DNA of 64,000 nt from assembly GCF_028023555.1 (NCBI RefSeq), contig NZ_JAQIOY010000001.1, positions 62,001-126,000 of the forward strand, given 5' to 3'. The DNA comes from Thalassococcus_A lentus. GTDB lineage: Bacteria > Pseudomonadota > Alphaproteobacteria > Rhodobacterales > Rhodobacteraceae. Shown here piece by piece: positions 15,551 to 23,741 of this stretch. Within the stretch, counting starts at the first letter, position 1, and each line of letters opens with the position of its first letter. The notes beneath the pieces are model-generated. The model saw only the letters and a list, made by a program, of their open reading frames with translations, was not told where the DNA came from and ran no database searches. Made by a program: the position numbers and the translations under genes.

Positions 15551-16525
15551 CTATCGCGCCATCTTTGGCCCTATGATCTCGATACGATTGGTCCAGATGT
15601 AGCCGTCAAAGTGTTCGGGGACCTGATCCAGTGTTTCGATGTCGTCGATTCCGGAAGAGAAGCCGGAACCATCGTAAGGCCCCCACAGGATCACCTCAGT
15701 CCCGGCTCGCTTCATCCGATTGGTGAAACGATGCGGCCAGCCCCAAAGCAGCGGCGCGTAATCCAGCGGCACCGCCACCAGACCGTTTCGACACGCCTGT
15801 GGCACATAACTTGTCCATCCCAGGGCAAGGTATCGAAACAGGCAGGATTTCAAACCGGAACGATCAAACCCGCGCAGCCCCGAAAGGCCATCGAGCGCCG
15901 CGCGCGTCGGCGGACCACCTCCGTAAACGCCATAGACCCTCTCGCGGCGCTGCGGATCCTGCAGGAGCGTCACCAGTTCGACGCCTTCCTTGCGGCGGTT
16001 TCCTTTGAAATTGACCAGAAATTGCCCGCCTTCAGACTGTTCGATCGCCTGCTTCAGGCTCGGCATCATCGCAACGCCTTTCCCGCGCAGCGGGAATGTT
16101 ACACCGTCGGTCGAATAGCCATACCCCAGATCAAGCCCACGGATATCAGAATAGGCCTGTTTGTGGGTCACTCCTGCCCCGTTCGTCTGACAATCCAGCG
16201 TCCAGTCATGAAACAGGGCAAAGACGCCGTCAGTCGTCAGATGAACGTCAACCTCGACCACATCGGCCCCGTAAGCGAAGGCCGCATTGATAGAAGGGAG
16301 CGTGTTTGCAATGAAGTCATGCTTCAACGGGTGGATCGGGTTCGCGCTGCAGGTCTCCGCATCACGGGTCGTTCCGGCATAGATCTGGTGGACTCCGCGA
16401 TGCGCAATCAGGCGCGGTTCGCGATCTATTGGGACCGAAACAAACAGCGACGTGTTGCCTAGCCACAGCGCTCCGGTGATCAATACCGCCGCAACACCCA
16501 ACCTTCGGGCCCAGTGTTTTAGCAT
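15551..16525 (-). CDS. Membrane-anchored glycerophosphodiester phosphodiesterase family protein
   Basis: This 324-residue protein has the TIM-barrel GDPD fold that hydrolyses glycerophosphodiesters to glycerol 3-phosphate and an alcohol. The catalytic set is visible: His42-Arg43 (IAHRGVH), Glu91 and Asp93 (VVEVDVHLT) and His106 (FALFHDW). An N-terminal hydrophobic segment (residues about 9-29) without a clear cleavage site suggests a membrane anchor with the enzyme in the periplasm. An insert between the HRG motif and the EVD strand carries two cysteine/histidine-containing loops. Its start lies 6 bases after the upstream lipoprotein gene's stop, so the two form an operon. Confidence 0.88.
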   Translation of the reverse strand: MLKHWARRLGVAAVLITGALWLGNTSLFVSVPIDREPRLIAHRGVHQIYAGTTRDAETCSANPIHPLKHDFIANTLPSINAAFAYGADVVEVDVHLTTDGVFALFHDWTLDCQTNGAGVTHKQAYSDIRGLDLGYGYSTDGVTFPLRGKGVAMMPSLKQAIEQSEGGQFLVNFKGNRRKEGVELVTLLQDPQRRERVYGVYGGGPPTRAALDGLSGLRGFDRSGLKSCLFRYLALGWTSYVPQACRNGLVAVPLDYAPLLWGWPHRFTNRMKRAGTEVILWGPYDGSGFSSGIDDIETLDQVPEHFDGYIWTNRIEIIGPKMAR

Positions 16526-16531
16526 GATCCG

Positions 16532-17134
16532 TTAGCTTGCGCTGTCTTCGGCCGGTTCGATCAGTTCTGCGTCATCAACCTGCTCGGCAACAGCGTCTTC
16601 TACGACCTCGGCTGCATCAGCGGCGGCACCGAACCACTGATTTTCCTGCTGCTGTTCACGCAGCCACAATTCCAGTTGTTTGGCGGCATCTTCGGCCAAA
16701 ATCCGAATTTGATCTTCGCGCGTGTTGGCCAATCGGGATTCAAAGACCTTGATCACGCTGATGACTTCGGTTTCCTCGTTCAGCTTTTCGCCAGTGGCGT
16801 CTTCCCAAACGGTCACGCGCATCGCAACGGCGGACTTGCCCGGAACCACGGGGGGCGGCAAGGAATAGGCTTCGACGCTGATCCCGAAGTGGTAAAAAGC
16901 AGTTCCCTCAAACCGGCGGAACCGGGCCTCGACCGCTTCATCAACCGCACTGATCCACTCTTCTGGGGTCGCGTCCCGAGACACGAGCAGTTTTTCAAGA
17001 TTCGGAGCGACAACCTCTGAATGGCCAAGCTTGAAATTGCCCAGAGGGTCCGGCGCCTGTGCCAGCTCTTCGGAATAGTCCGAACAAGCCGTTACCAGCA
17101 AAAACGCACCCAAAGCAAAAATCCGGCGGAACAT
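16532..17134 (-). CDS. Putative outer-membrane or periplasmic lipoprotein
   Basis: This 200-residue protein begins with a lipoprotein signal ending at LLVTAC (lipid-modified Cys17). The middle (about residues 50-165) is predicted to be a mixed alpha/beta domain with the stretch TPEEWISAVDEAVEARFRRF and a run of helix; the C-terminal 35 residues are acidic and alanine-rich, likely disordered. I do not recognise a named family. It is transcribed just ahead of the phosphodiesterase gene, divergently from the P450 gene. Residue +2 after Cys17 is Ser, not Asp, which favours outer-membrane sorting if enterobacterial rules apply. Confidence 0.75.
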   Translation of the reverse strand: MFRRIFALGAFLLVTACSDYSEELAQAPDPLGNFKLGHSEVVAPNLEKLLVSRDATPEEWISAVDEAVEARFRRFEGTAFYHFGISVEAYSLPPPVVPGKSAVAMRVTVWEDATGEKLNEETEVISVIKVFESRLANTREDQIRILAEDAAKQLELWLREQQQENQWFGAAADAAEVVEDAVAEQVDDAELIEPAEDSAS

Positions 17135-17259
17135 GGCAGTATTCCCTTAATGTTACTTGTTTCAGCCATTACCCCAGCGCGGCCTCGGGCGCAATCAGCG
17201 CACATCTTGGACGCAAGCCACATACCGCCTATCTTTGTTGCAAGCCAAAGGAGCTTGCC

Positions 17260-18630
17260 ATGAACGACCAATCCCCGATTGACGAACAGCCCGGTCTACC
17301 CGTCAGTGTTCCGCTGGTCACACAGCCTATGGGATTGTGGGGTAGCCTGCAGGCGTCACGGCGCAATGTTCTGTCGATCATTCCGCAGGTCGCCACCCGT
17401 CAGCCGATCATCTCAGGCAAAACCGGGAAACGGTGGCACATGGTGATGGATCCCGACGCGATCCGCCGTATGCTTCTGGAAAACTTGGACAATTATCCCA
17501 AATCGGTCGTGACCAAGAACCTGCTGCGCCCCGCCATTGGCGAATCCTTGTTCATTGCCGAAGGCGCGCATTGGCGGTGGCAGCGGCGGGCTGCAGCGCC
17601 CGTTTTCTCGCATCGAAACGTGATGAACCTTGCCCCGATCATGTCAGCCGCTGCAGAGCGGTCGGTCGAACGGATTGCCGATGCCGGCCCGCGCGCCGTG
17701 GACTTTTTGCAAGAGATGGTCAGTGTGACATTTGACGTTATTTCCGACGTGACCTTTTCCGGCGACGAAGGTTTTGAACGCAATTCCGTACATGGCGCAA
17801 TCGATGCTTATATTGCTGAGGCAGGTAAGATTTCGCTGTTCGACATTCTTGGGTTTCCCGATTGGGTCCCCAGACCGGGCCGGGCGTTTTCTGCGGGCGG
17901 CGTCAAGGCAATGAAGCAAATGGCAGACGGCGCAATCGAAGCGCACGCGCAACGCGGACAAGAGGGTGTTCCCGACCTGCTCGACTTGCTGTTGGCCGGG
18001 GAAGACCCGGAAACCAAACGCAGCATGAACGTTGCAGAGCTACGGGACAATTTGCTGACTTTCATTGTCGCCGGTCATGAGACGACTGCGCTGACGTTGG
18101 CTTGGTCGCTTTACCTTCTGGCCTTTGATCAGGACGTTCAGGATCAGGCGCGCAGCGAAGTTCAGTCCGTTCTGAAGGGCCGGACTGCTACGGGCGAAGA
18201 CGTTGCAAATCTGCCCTTCATACGCAGCATCATCGACGAAGCACTTCGGCTCTATCCACCAGCCGGAATGGTTTCTCGGACGGCTCAGGCGAAGGACACG
18301 CTGTGCGGTCGAGAGATTCGCCCCGGAGACACCGTGATCATCCCCATCTACGCCCTGCACAGGCATCACGATCTTTGGGAAGGCCCCGATGCATTTCGAC
18401 CGTCTCGCTGGACTGGCTTCAAACCAGACAGATATGCCTATCTGCCGTTTGGGGACGGGCCGCGCATCTGTATCGGTGCCAGTTTTGCGATTCAGGAAGC
18501 CGTCATCATACTCGCGACGCTGTTGGCAAACCATCGTTTCAAACCAATCAAAGGCCGCGATCCCGACCCCGTGATGATCCTGACCCTACGTCCGGATGGC
18601 GGCGTCTGGCTCGAAACTGAACCGGTTTGA
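17260..18630 (+). CDS. Cytochrome P450
   Basis: This 456-residue soluble P450 has all family marks: the I-helix oxygen-activation motif AGHETT at 271-276, the K-helix Glu327-x-x-Arg330 and the haem loop FGDGPRICIG with the proximal cysteine at 404. P450s insert one oxygen atom using electrons from a ferredoxin or reductase; no redox partner gene is next to it, so it must borrow one. ATG at 17260 is preceded by AAAGGAG at 7 bases; 67 upstream open codons are spurious. The substrate cannot be read from the sequence. It is divergent from the lipoprotein gene and convergent with the adenosyltransferase gene. Confidence 0.95.
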   Translation: MNDQSPIDEQPGLPVSVPLVTQPMGLWGSLQASRRNVLSIIPQVATRQPIISGKTGKRWHMVMDPDAIRRMLLENLDNYPKSVVTKNLLRPAIGESLFIAEGAHWRWQRRAAAPVFSHRNVMNLAPIMSAAAERSVERIADAGPRAVDFLQEMVSVTFDVISDVTFSGDEGFERNSVHGAIDAYIAEAGKISLFDILGFPDWVPRPGRAFSAGGVKAMKQMADGAIEAHAQRGQEGVPDLLDLLLAGEDPETKRSMNVAELRDNLLTFIVAGHETTALTLAWSLYLLAFDQDVQDQARSEVQSVLKGRTATGEDVANLPFIRSIIDEALRLYPPAGMVSRTAQAKDTLCGREIRPGDTVIIPIYALHRHHDLWEGPDAFRPSRWTGFKPDRYAYLPFGDGPRICIGASFAIQEAVIILATLLANHRFKPIKGRDPDPVMILTLRPDGGVWLETEPV

Positions 18631-18647
18631 TCCTGAGCGCCCAAATG

Positions 18648-18679
18648 CAAAAAGGCCGGACACCCCAAGGGTCCGGCCC
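18648..18679 (-). terminator. Terminator after the adenosyltransferase gene
   Basis: An 8-bp GC-rich stem (GGCCGGAC with GTCCGGCC, extendable inward) is followed by TTTTTG on the minus strand, 20 bases after the stop at 18699. It may also stop P450 transcripts on the plus strand less efficiently. Confidence 0.8.
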
Positions 18680-18698
18680 AGCATGATTTGATACTGGA

Positions 18699-19274
18699 TC
18701 AAGTCCGATTGGCGCCGGGAACCCAGAGAACGTCTGCCTTGCCTTCGTCATTCGCGATACGCGCGGCCACGAAAAACCAATCAGACAGCCGGTTCAGATA
18801 TTTCACGGCAGCACCGTTCACCTCTTCGACCGTCGCAAGTTCCACAGTCAAACGCTCGGCGCGGCGCGCAACCGTGCGGCAGTGGTGCAGATGCGCTGAC
18901 AAAGGCGAGCCACCCGGCAGGATAAAACTGCGCAGCGGTTCCAGTTTTGCATTCATGGCGTCGATCTCAGACTCGAGCCGTGCAACCTGGCTGTCGTGCA
19001 TCCGTAGCGGTTCCCATTCACGGTCACTGTCTTTGTCCATCTCTGGCAGACATAGGTCCGCGCCAAGATCGAAAAGGTCGTTCTGAATACGCGAAAGAGC
19101 ATCATCCAGATCGCCGTCAGCTGACAAACGCGCCATACCGACGATCGAATTCAGCTCGTCCGAAGTGCCGTATGCTTCGACGCGGGTGGTGAACTTGGCA
19201 ACGCGTGCGCCGTTGCCCAGCGCCGTTTCGCCGTGGTCCCCGGTTTTCGTGTAAATCTTGCTGAGAACAACCAT
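18699..19274 (-). CDS. Cob(I)yrinic acid a,c-diamide / cobalamin adenosyltransferase, PduO type
   Basis: This 191-residue enzyme transfers adenosyl from ATP to cob(I)alamin to make coenzyme B12. The N-terminal ATP-binding loop KIYTKTGDHGETALGNG, VEAYGTSDELNS and the helical LPGGSPLSAHLHHCRTVARRAER are typical of the PduO (EutT-unrelated) type. The start is ATG at 19274, one base after the stop of the upstream HIG1-like gene, so they are coupled. Roseobacters use adenosylcobalamin in methylmalonyl- and ethylmalonyl-CoA mutases. The terminator at 18648-18679 ends the pair. Confidence 0.93.
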   Translation of the reverse strand: MVVLSKIYTKTGDHGETALGNGARVAKFTTRVEAYGTSDELNSIVGMARLSADGDLDDALSRIQNDLFDLGADLCLPEMDKDSDREWEPLRMHDSQVARLESEIDAMNAKLEPLRSFILPGGSPLSAHLHHCRTVARRAERLTVELATVEEVNGAAVKYLNRLSDWFFVAARIANDEGKADVLWVPGANRT

Positions 19275-19275
19275 T

Positions 19276-19479
19276 TTACGAACCCCCTCGCAGCCAAACA
19301 AAAAGCAGGATCAGCACAACAGCGACGAACTGCGCAATGATGCGCCAACGCATCGCCCTGTTTGCGTATTTGCGATTGAAATCGCCTCCCTTGGCAAAGG
19401 AACCTATGCCAAAAAGCAGAACACCCACGACACCAAGCATGACGACGGCAATGACAATGAATAGCGGATCTTGAAGCAT
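19276..19479 (-). CDS. HIG1-domain-like twin transmembrane protein
   Basis: This 67-residue protein has two transmembrane helices (residues about 5-27 and 46-63) separated by a basic loop with the motif NRKYANRAMRWRIIAQF, which matches the HIG1/twin-transmembrane proteins of Rhodobacterales. HIG1 proteins elsewhere associate with respiratory oxidases; a similar role here is only inference. A strong GGAGG site precedes ATG at 19479. Its stop lies one base before the adenosyltransferase start. Confidence 0.85.
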   Translation of the reverse strand: MLQDPLFIVIAVVMLGVVGVLLFGIGSFAKGGDFNRKYANRAMRWRIIAQFVAVVLILLFVWLRGGS

Positions 19480-19585
19480 GGAACCTCCGTTGCGTTGCCT
19501 GACACATAGAGGCGCGCGGCAGAAAAGCGAACCCTAAGAGCCCTGAAAATAGTCGCAGGTGTTAAAGGCGGTCGTATACGGCCCT

Positions 19586-20416
19586 TTACGCCCGGCGCAG
19601 CAGCCAGTCGAGCGCGCGCGTGGACAATAACCTGCGGGCAATGCCCATAAGATACGTCGGCTTCGTAATATAGTAGCGGGCCTTGGGTCGCGGACTTTCC
19701 AAAGCGTGGATGACCTTCTTGGTCACAGCCGAGGCTGGCAACTCGAACGGGTCAGGGCCACGGTCTTCATACAGCCTGCCCAGCAAGTTTGCCTCGTATT
19801 GGCTTGCTCTGGCCGAAGATTTCCAATCAATCCAGCGCTCAAAGTGCGGGATTGAGTTCTGCCGGATCAGCGATGTCACCGGCCCAGTGTTCAGAGTCAC
19901 GATATGAATAGGAGTGTCGTGCATTTCGACACGGAGTGTGTCGGTCAACCCTTCCACAGCGAATTTGGACGCATTGTAAGCGCCGCGCCAAGGCAATGTG
20001 ACCAAGCCCAGAACAGAACTGTGATTGATGATCCGACCGTGGCCTTGAGCCCGCATGATGGGAATGACCCGCCGTGTCAGATCATGCCAGCCAAAGACAT
20101 TCGCCTCGAAATTTGCCCGCAGCGCGTCGGTTGGCAGATCTTCAACAGCAGCTGGCGTTGCAAAGGCGCCGTTGTTGAACAGCGCATTCAGACGTCCACC
20201 AGTCGCGGCCATAACTTCGGCCAATCCCGACTCGATCGTGTCTGGTGACTGGTAGTCGATCAATGGGCTCTCAAACCCCTCGTCTTGCATGCGCGCGCAG
20301 TCTTCGGGCTTGCGGCAGGATGCAAAAACGCGCCAGCCGCGGGCCTTTAGTCCACGCACAACATCAAGGCCTATTCCAGAAGAGCACCCTGTCACCAAGA
20401 TTGTTTTGTCGCTCAT
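19586..20416 (-). CDS. Short-chain dehydrogenase/reductase
   Basis: This 276-residue protein is a classical SDR with a Rossmann fold. The dinucleotide site TGCSSGIG is at 9-16, NNGA at 81-84, catalytic Ser about 134, Tyr147 and Lys151 (YNASK). Arg35 in the ASCRKP loop hints at NADP(H) preference. The C-terminal extension with RYYITKPTYLMGIARRLL is a feature of a Rhodobacterales subfamily, but the substrate is unknown. It stands alone on the minus strand with a GGGGAG site upstream; no operon partner is evident. Confidence 0.92.
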   Translation of the reverse strand: MSDKTILVTGCSSGIGLDVVRGLKARGWRVFASCRKPEDCARMQDEGFESPLIDYQSPDTIESGLAEVMAATGGRLNALFNNGAFATPAAVEDLPTDALRANFEANVFGWHDLTRRVIPIMRAQGHGRIINHSSVLGLVTLPWRGAYNASKFAVEGLTDTLRVEMHDTPIHIVTLNTGPVTSLIRQNSIPHFERWIDWKSSARASQYEANLLGRLYEDRGPDPFELPASAVTKKVIHALESPRPKARYYITKPTYLMGIARRLLSTRALDWLLRRA

Positions 20417-20471
20417 GTTTGCTCACTCCCCTGCCTATGATCTGAGATATCCGATTGATCCGAACAGGCAA

Positions 20472-20497
20472 CAAAAAGCCCGCCAAACAGGCGGGCA
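20472..20497 (-). terminator. Terminator after the SH3-domain gene
   Basis: A 7-bp stem (GCCCGCC with GGCGGGC, loop TGTTT) followed by TTTTTGTTG on the minus strand, about 30 bases after the stop at 20525. This is a classical rho-independent terminator. Confidence 0.88.
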
Positions 20498-20524
20498 TTT
20501 TGCATGAATGAGGGAAATCGCTGA

Positions 20525-21067
20525 TTAATTGCTGGACGCGAGGAAATCGGCGGACATCCAACCGATGTCGCTGCCTTCCAGTGCCCGCAGTTTCACCCAG
20601 CCGTCACCGGCGTCCGCAAGGATTTCAACTTCGTCGCCACGCTTGAGCTTGGTTACAACGCCGAAGGTCGTGCTCGGACCTTCCCGCAGATTGACCCGCG
20701 AACCCGTTACAGTGCGATAATCCACCGGCTCAACGTCCAACGCCACGGCCACAGGCTCGGGTGCGGCGTCCGTCCGAATGTTCGTGGTGACCAAAGCTGC
20801 AACTTTCTGCGGCTCAATTGGCTGAACCGGTGCCGTGTCTGAAATCAGTTCAGGCTGAACCTTTGCCGCAGCGACATCTGTCAGGCTCGCACCTGCGTCA
20901 GAACGCGTCACAACGATTTCGTCTTCGGTTGCGTCAGGCAGTGTTGTCTGCTCAACCTTGGCGAGCATTGCCACACTGTGTTCACCCGGCACGAATTCGG
21001 AGCCGCCGGACATTTCGTACCAAGCCCATCCCATAAAGCCGAATGTCAGAAGAATGACCCGCGTCAT
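20525..21067 (-). CDS. Exported or membrane-anchored SH3b-domain protein
   Basis: This 180-residue protein has an N-terminal hydrophobic segment (about residues 1-18, ILLTFGFMGWAWYEM), a low-complexity linker rich in Ala, Val, Thr and Asp (about 30-115), and a C-terminal bacterial SH3 domain (about 118-175) with TGSRVNLREGPSTTFGVV and LKRGDEVEIL. Such domains bind cell-wall peptides. There is no attached hydrolase domain, so it probably acts as an adaptor or envelope sensor. It is transcribed divergently from parC and ends at a terminator. Confidence 0.82.
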   Translation of the reverse strand: MTRVILLTFGFMGWAWYEMSGGSEFVPGEHSVAMLAKVEQTTLPDATEDEIVVTRSDAGASLTDVAAAKVQPELISDTAPVQPIEPQKVAALVTTNIRTDAAPEPVAVALDVEPVDYRTVTGSRVNLREGPSTTFGVVTKLKRGDEVEILADAGDGWVKLRALEGSDIGWMSADFLASSN

Positions 21068-21227
21068 ACCATACCCCAGATACCAGTTAAATGCAGCGCA
21101 CCGCCTACAGCCTTCATAGCGGTATCGTCGTTTTAACCGATTCCCATTCGGCTTCTAAGGGAAAACTCGGGATTTTTTCCCTCAAGCGTGCTTGCCGGTG
21201 CGCAAGCGCAACGGTATCACAGCATAT

Positions 21228-23651
21228 ATGGATGAAGACGCAATTGACCCCAAGATGAACCCCCGGGACGTGGCCGAACCGCTGCGCCGCGCCATTGGCG
21301 AGCGCTATTTGACCTATGCGCTGTCCACAATCATGCACCGCGCGCTGCCCGATGCGCGCGACGGGTTAAAGCCGGTTCATCGCCGGATTCTTTACGCGAT
21401 GCGCCGGTTGCGCCTGTCACCGACTGGCGGTTTTCTGAAGTCAGCCAAAATCAGTGGCGACACCATGGGCGACTTCCATCCGCATGGGGATGCCGCGATC
21501 TATGATGCGATGGCCCGGCTCGCTCAGGACTTCACCATTCGATATCCGCTGGTCGACGGGCAGGGTAACTTTGGCAACATCGACGGGGATAATCCTGCCG
21601 CCAGCCGATACACCGAAGCGCGCATGTCCATCATGGCCGAGGCGCTTTTGGATGGGCTCGATGAAAACGCCGTCGATTTTCGCGACAACTACGATGGCCG
21701 CTTGCAGGAACCCAGCGTTCTTCCGGCCTCTTACCCGAACCTTCTTGCCAACGGCGCATCCGGTATCGCCGTTGGCATGGCCACCAACATTCCCCCGCAC
21801 AATATCGGCGAATTGATCGACGCCTGCCTGCATCTGATCAAAGCGCCCGAAGCCCGCGACGATACTCTGTTGCAATATGTGCCGGGCCCTGACTTTCCGA
21901 CGGGCGGTGTGATCGTCGAGCCGACAGACAATATCGCACAGGCATACCGAACCGGGCGCGGTTCGATCCGGCTGCGCGCCAAATGGGAAGTCGAAGACCT
22001 TGGCCGCGGTCAGTGGCAGGCGGTGGTCACCGAGATCCCCTATCAGGTGCAAAAGAGCAAACTGGTCGAACGCATTGCGGAACTTATCCAGACCAAAAAG
22101 GTTCCGATTCTCGCGGATGTTCGGGATGAATCCGCTGATGATATCCGCATGATCCTTGAGCCAAAGTCCAAGAACGTGGACCCGGACGTGCTTATGAACA
22201 TGCTGTTCCGCAACTCTGATCTGGAAGTGCGGTTTTCGCTGAACATGAACGTTCTGATCGATGGCGTCACACCAAAGGTTTGCTCACTCAAAGACGTGCT
22301 TCGGGCCTTCCTTGATTTCCGGCGGGATGTGCTGCTGCGCCGGTCACGGCACCGTATGGCCAAGATCGATGATCGCCTCGAAAAGCTCGAAGGTTTTATC
22401 ATCGCCTTCCTTAATCTGGATCGCGTCATCGACATCATTCGCTATGATGACGACCCACGTGCAGCATTGATGTTCGAAGATTGGTCACGGCCGCATCAGG
22501 CCACCATCCAGCGCGCCACGTCCGAGTCGGACTACGTGTCGCCTCTGATTGGTGTCGATATCAAAGCTCTGGAGCTTGCAGAAGACGAAGACGCCCTGGC
22601 ACGCGGTATTGTCGATGACAGCGACGGGGGCGGTTCAGTGCCGCGCCGTTTTGTCGGGCGCTCAGAAGGACTGTCAGACGTTCAGGCCGAGGCCATCCTG
22701 AACATGCGTTTGCGCAGTCTGCGCCGTCTGGAAGAGCTTGAACTGATCTCAGAGCGCGACGCGCTGATGGAAGAGCGCGCTGGTCTGGAAGATTTGCTGG
22801 AATCCGGCGATCTGCAGTGGAAACGAATTGCCGATGAATTGCGCGACGTGCGCAAGAAGTTCGGCAAGGACTACGACGGCGGCGCACGCCGAACCGTCTT
22901 TGCGGAAGCCGCCGAAGCCGAGGACGTGCCGATCGAGGCTATGATCGAGCGTGAACCAATCACCGTGGTTTGCTCTCAGATGGGCTGGATCCGTGCGATG
23001 ACCGGCCATATCGACCTCAATCGCGAGCTAAAGTTCAAGGACGGCGACGGCCCACGCTTCATTTTCCACGCCGAAACCACCGATCGCCTTCTGGCCTTCG
23101 GAAGCAATGGCCGGTTCTTTACTGTCTCAGCCGCCAATCTGCCCGGCGGACGCGGAATGGGTGAGCCGTTGCGGTTGATTGTCGATTTGCCGAATGAAGC
23201 CGAGATCGTTGATCTGTTCATTCACAAACCCGGCCGCAAACTCCTGCTCGCATCGTCCGCAGGGGATGGCTTTGTCGTTGCCGAAGATGATGTGGTCGCA
23301 CAGACACGCGCTGGTAAACAGGCGCTGAACGTCAAGGAACCGGTGCGCGCCAGTGTTTGCACACCCGTCGAAGGAGACCACGTTGCCGTTGTCGGTGAGA
23401 ACCGCAAGGTGCTGATCTTCCCACTCGATGAGCTTCCGGAAATGGGCCGTGGCAAGGGTGTTCGATTGCAGAAGTACAAGGATGGCGGGCTTTCGGATGC
23501 GCGCACATTTGTGCTTGCCGAAGGCCTGAGCTGGCAGGACCCAGCGGGCCGAACCCGTACAGAGACTGCGCTCGAAGAGTGGACCGCGAAAAGGGCGAGT
23601 GCTGGCCGGATGGCACCGCGTGGCTTTCCACGGGACAACCGCTTTACCTGA
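21228..23651 (+). CDS. parC: DNA topoisomerase IV subunit A
   Basis: This is the breakage-reunion subunit of topoisomerase IV (807 residues from ATG 21228), which decatenates chromosomes together with ParE. The active-site tyrosine is Tyr128 (AASRYTEAR), and the quinolone-region motif HPHGDAAIYDAM is at 84-95. At the position of E. coli ParC Ser80 there is Ala89, with Asp93 at the Glu84 position. The C-terminal beta-pinwheel region is present. The start is uncertain: no strong ribosome site precedes 21228, and an upstream TTG (21192) or downstream ATG (21255) are alternatives. parE is not in the window. Confidence 0.95.
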   Translation: MDEDAIDPKMNPRDVAEPLRRAIGERYLTYALSTIMHRALPDARDGLKPVHRRILYAMRRLRLSPTGGFLKSAKISGDTMGDFHPHGDAAIYDAMARLAQDFTIRYPLVDGQGNFGNIDGDNPAASRYTEARMSIMAEALLDGLDENAVDFRDNYDGRLQEPSVLPASYPNLLANGASGIAVGMATNIPPHNIGELIDACLHLIKAPEARDDTLLQYVPGPDFPTGGVIVEPTDNIAQAYRTGRGSIRLRAKWEVEDLGRGQWQAVVTEIPYQVQKSKLVERIAELIQTKKVPILADVRDESADDIRMILEPKSKNVDPDVLMNMLFRNSDLEVRFSLNMNVLIDGVTPKVCSLKDVLRAFLDFRRDVLLRRSRHRMAKIDDRLEKLEGFIIAFLNLDRVIDIIRYDDDPRAALMFEDWSRPHQATIQRATSESDYVSPLIGVDIKALELAEDEDALARGIVDDSDGGGSVPRRFVGRSEGLSDVQAEAILNMRLRSLRRLEELELISERDALMEERAGLEDLLESGDLQWKRIADELRDVRKKFGKDYDGGARRTVFAEAAEAEDVPIEAMIEREPITVVCSQMGWIRAMTGHIDLNRELKFKDGDGPRFIFHAETTDRLLAFGSNGRFFTVSAANLPGGRGMGEPLRLIVDLPNEAEIVDLFIHKPGRKLLLASSAGDGFVVAEDDVVAQTRAGKQALNVKEPVRASVCTPVEGDHVAVVGENRKVLIFPLDELPEMGRGKGVRLQKYKDGGLSDARTFVLAEGLSWQDPAGRTRTETALEEWTAKRASAGRMAPRGFPRDNRFT

Positions 23652-23741
23652 TCTGTACCGGATCGATACCTAACTGAAAATCGCGCCGGATGGGACGGTG
23701 GGCGGGGCGCCGTTTGCGCAGCAAACCAGCGCCGGCCTCTG

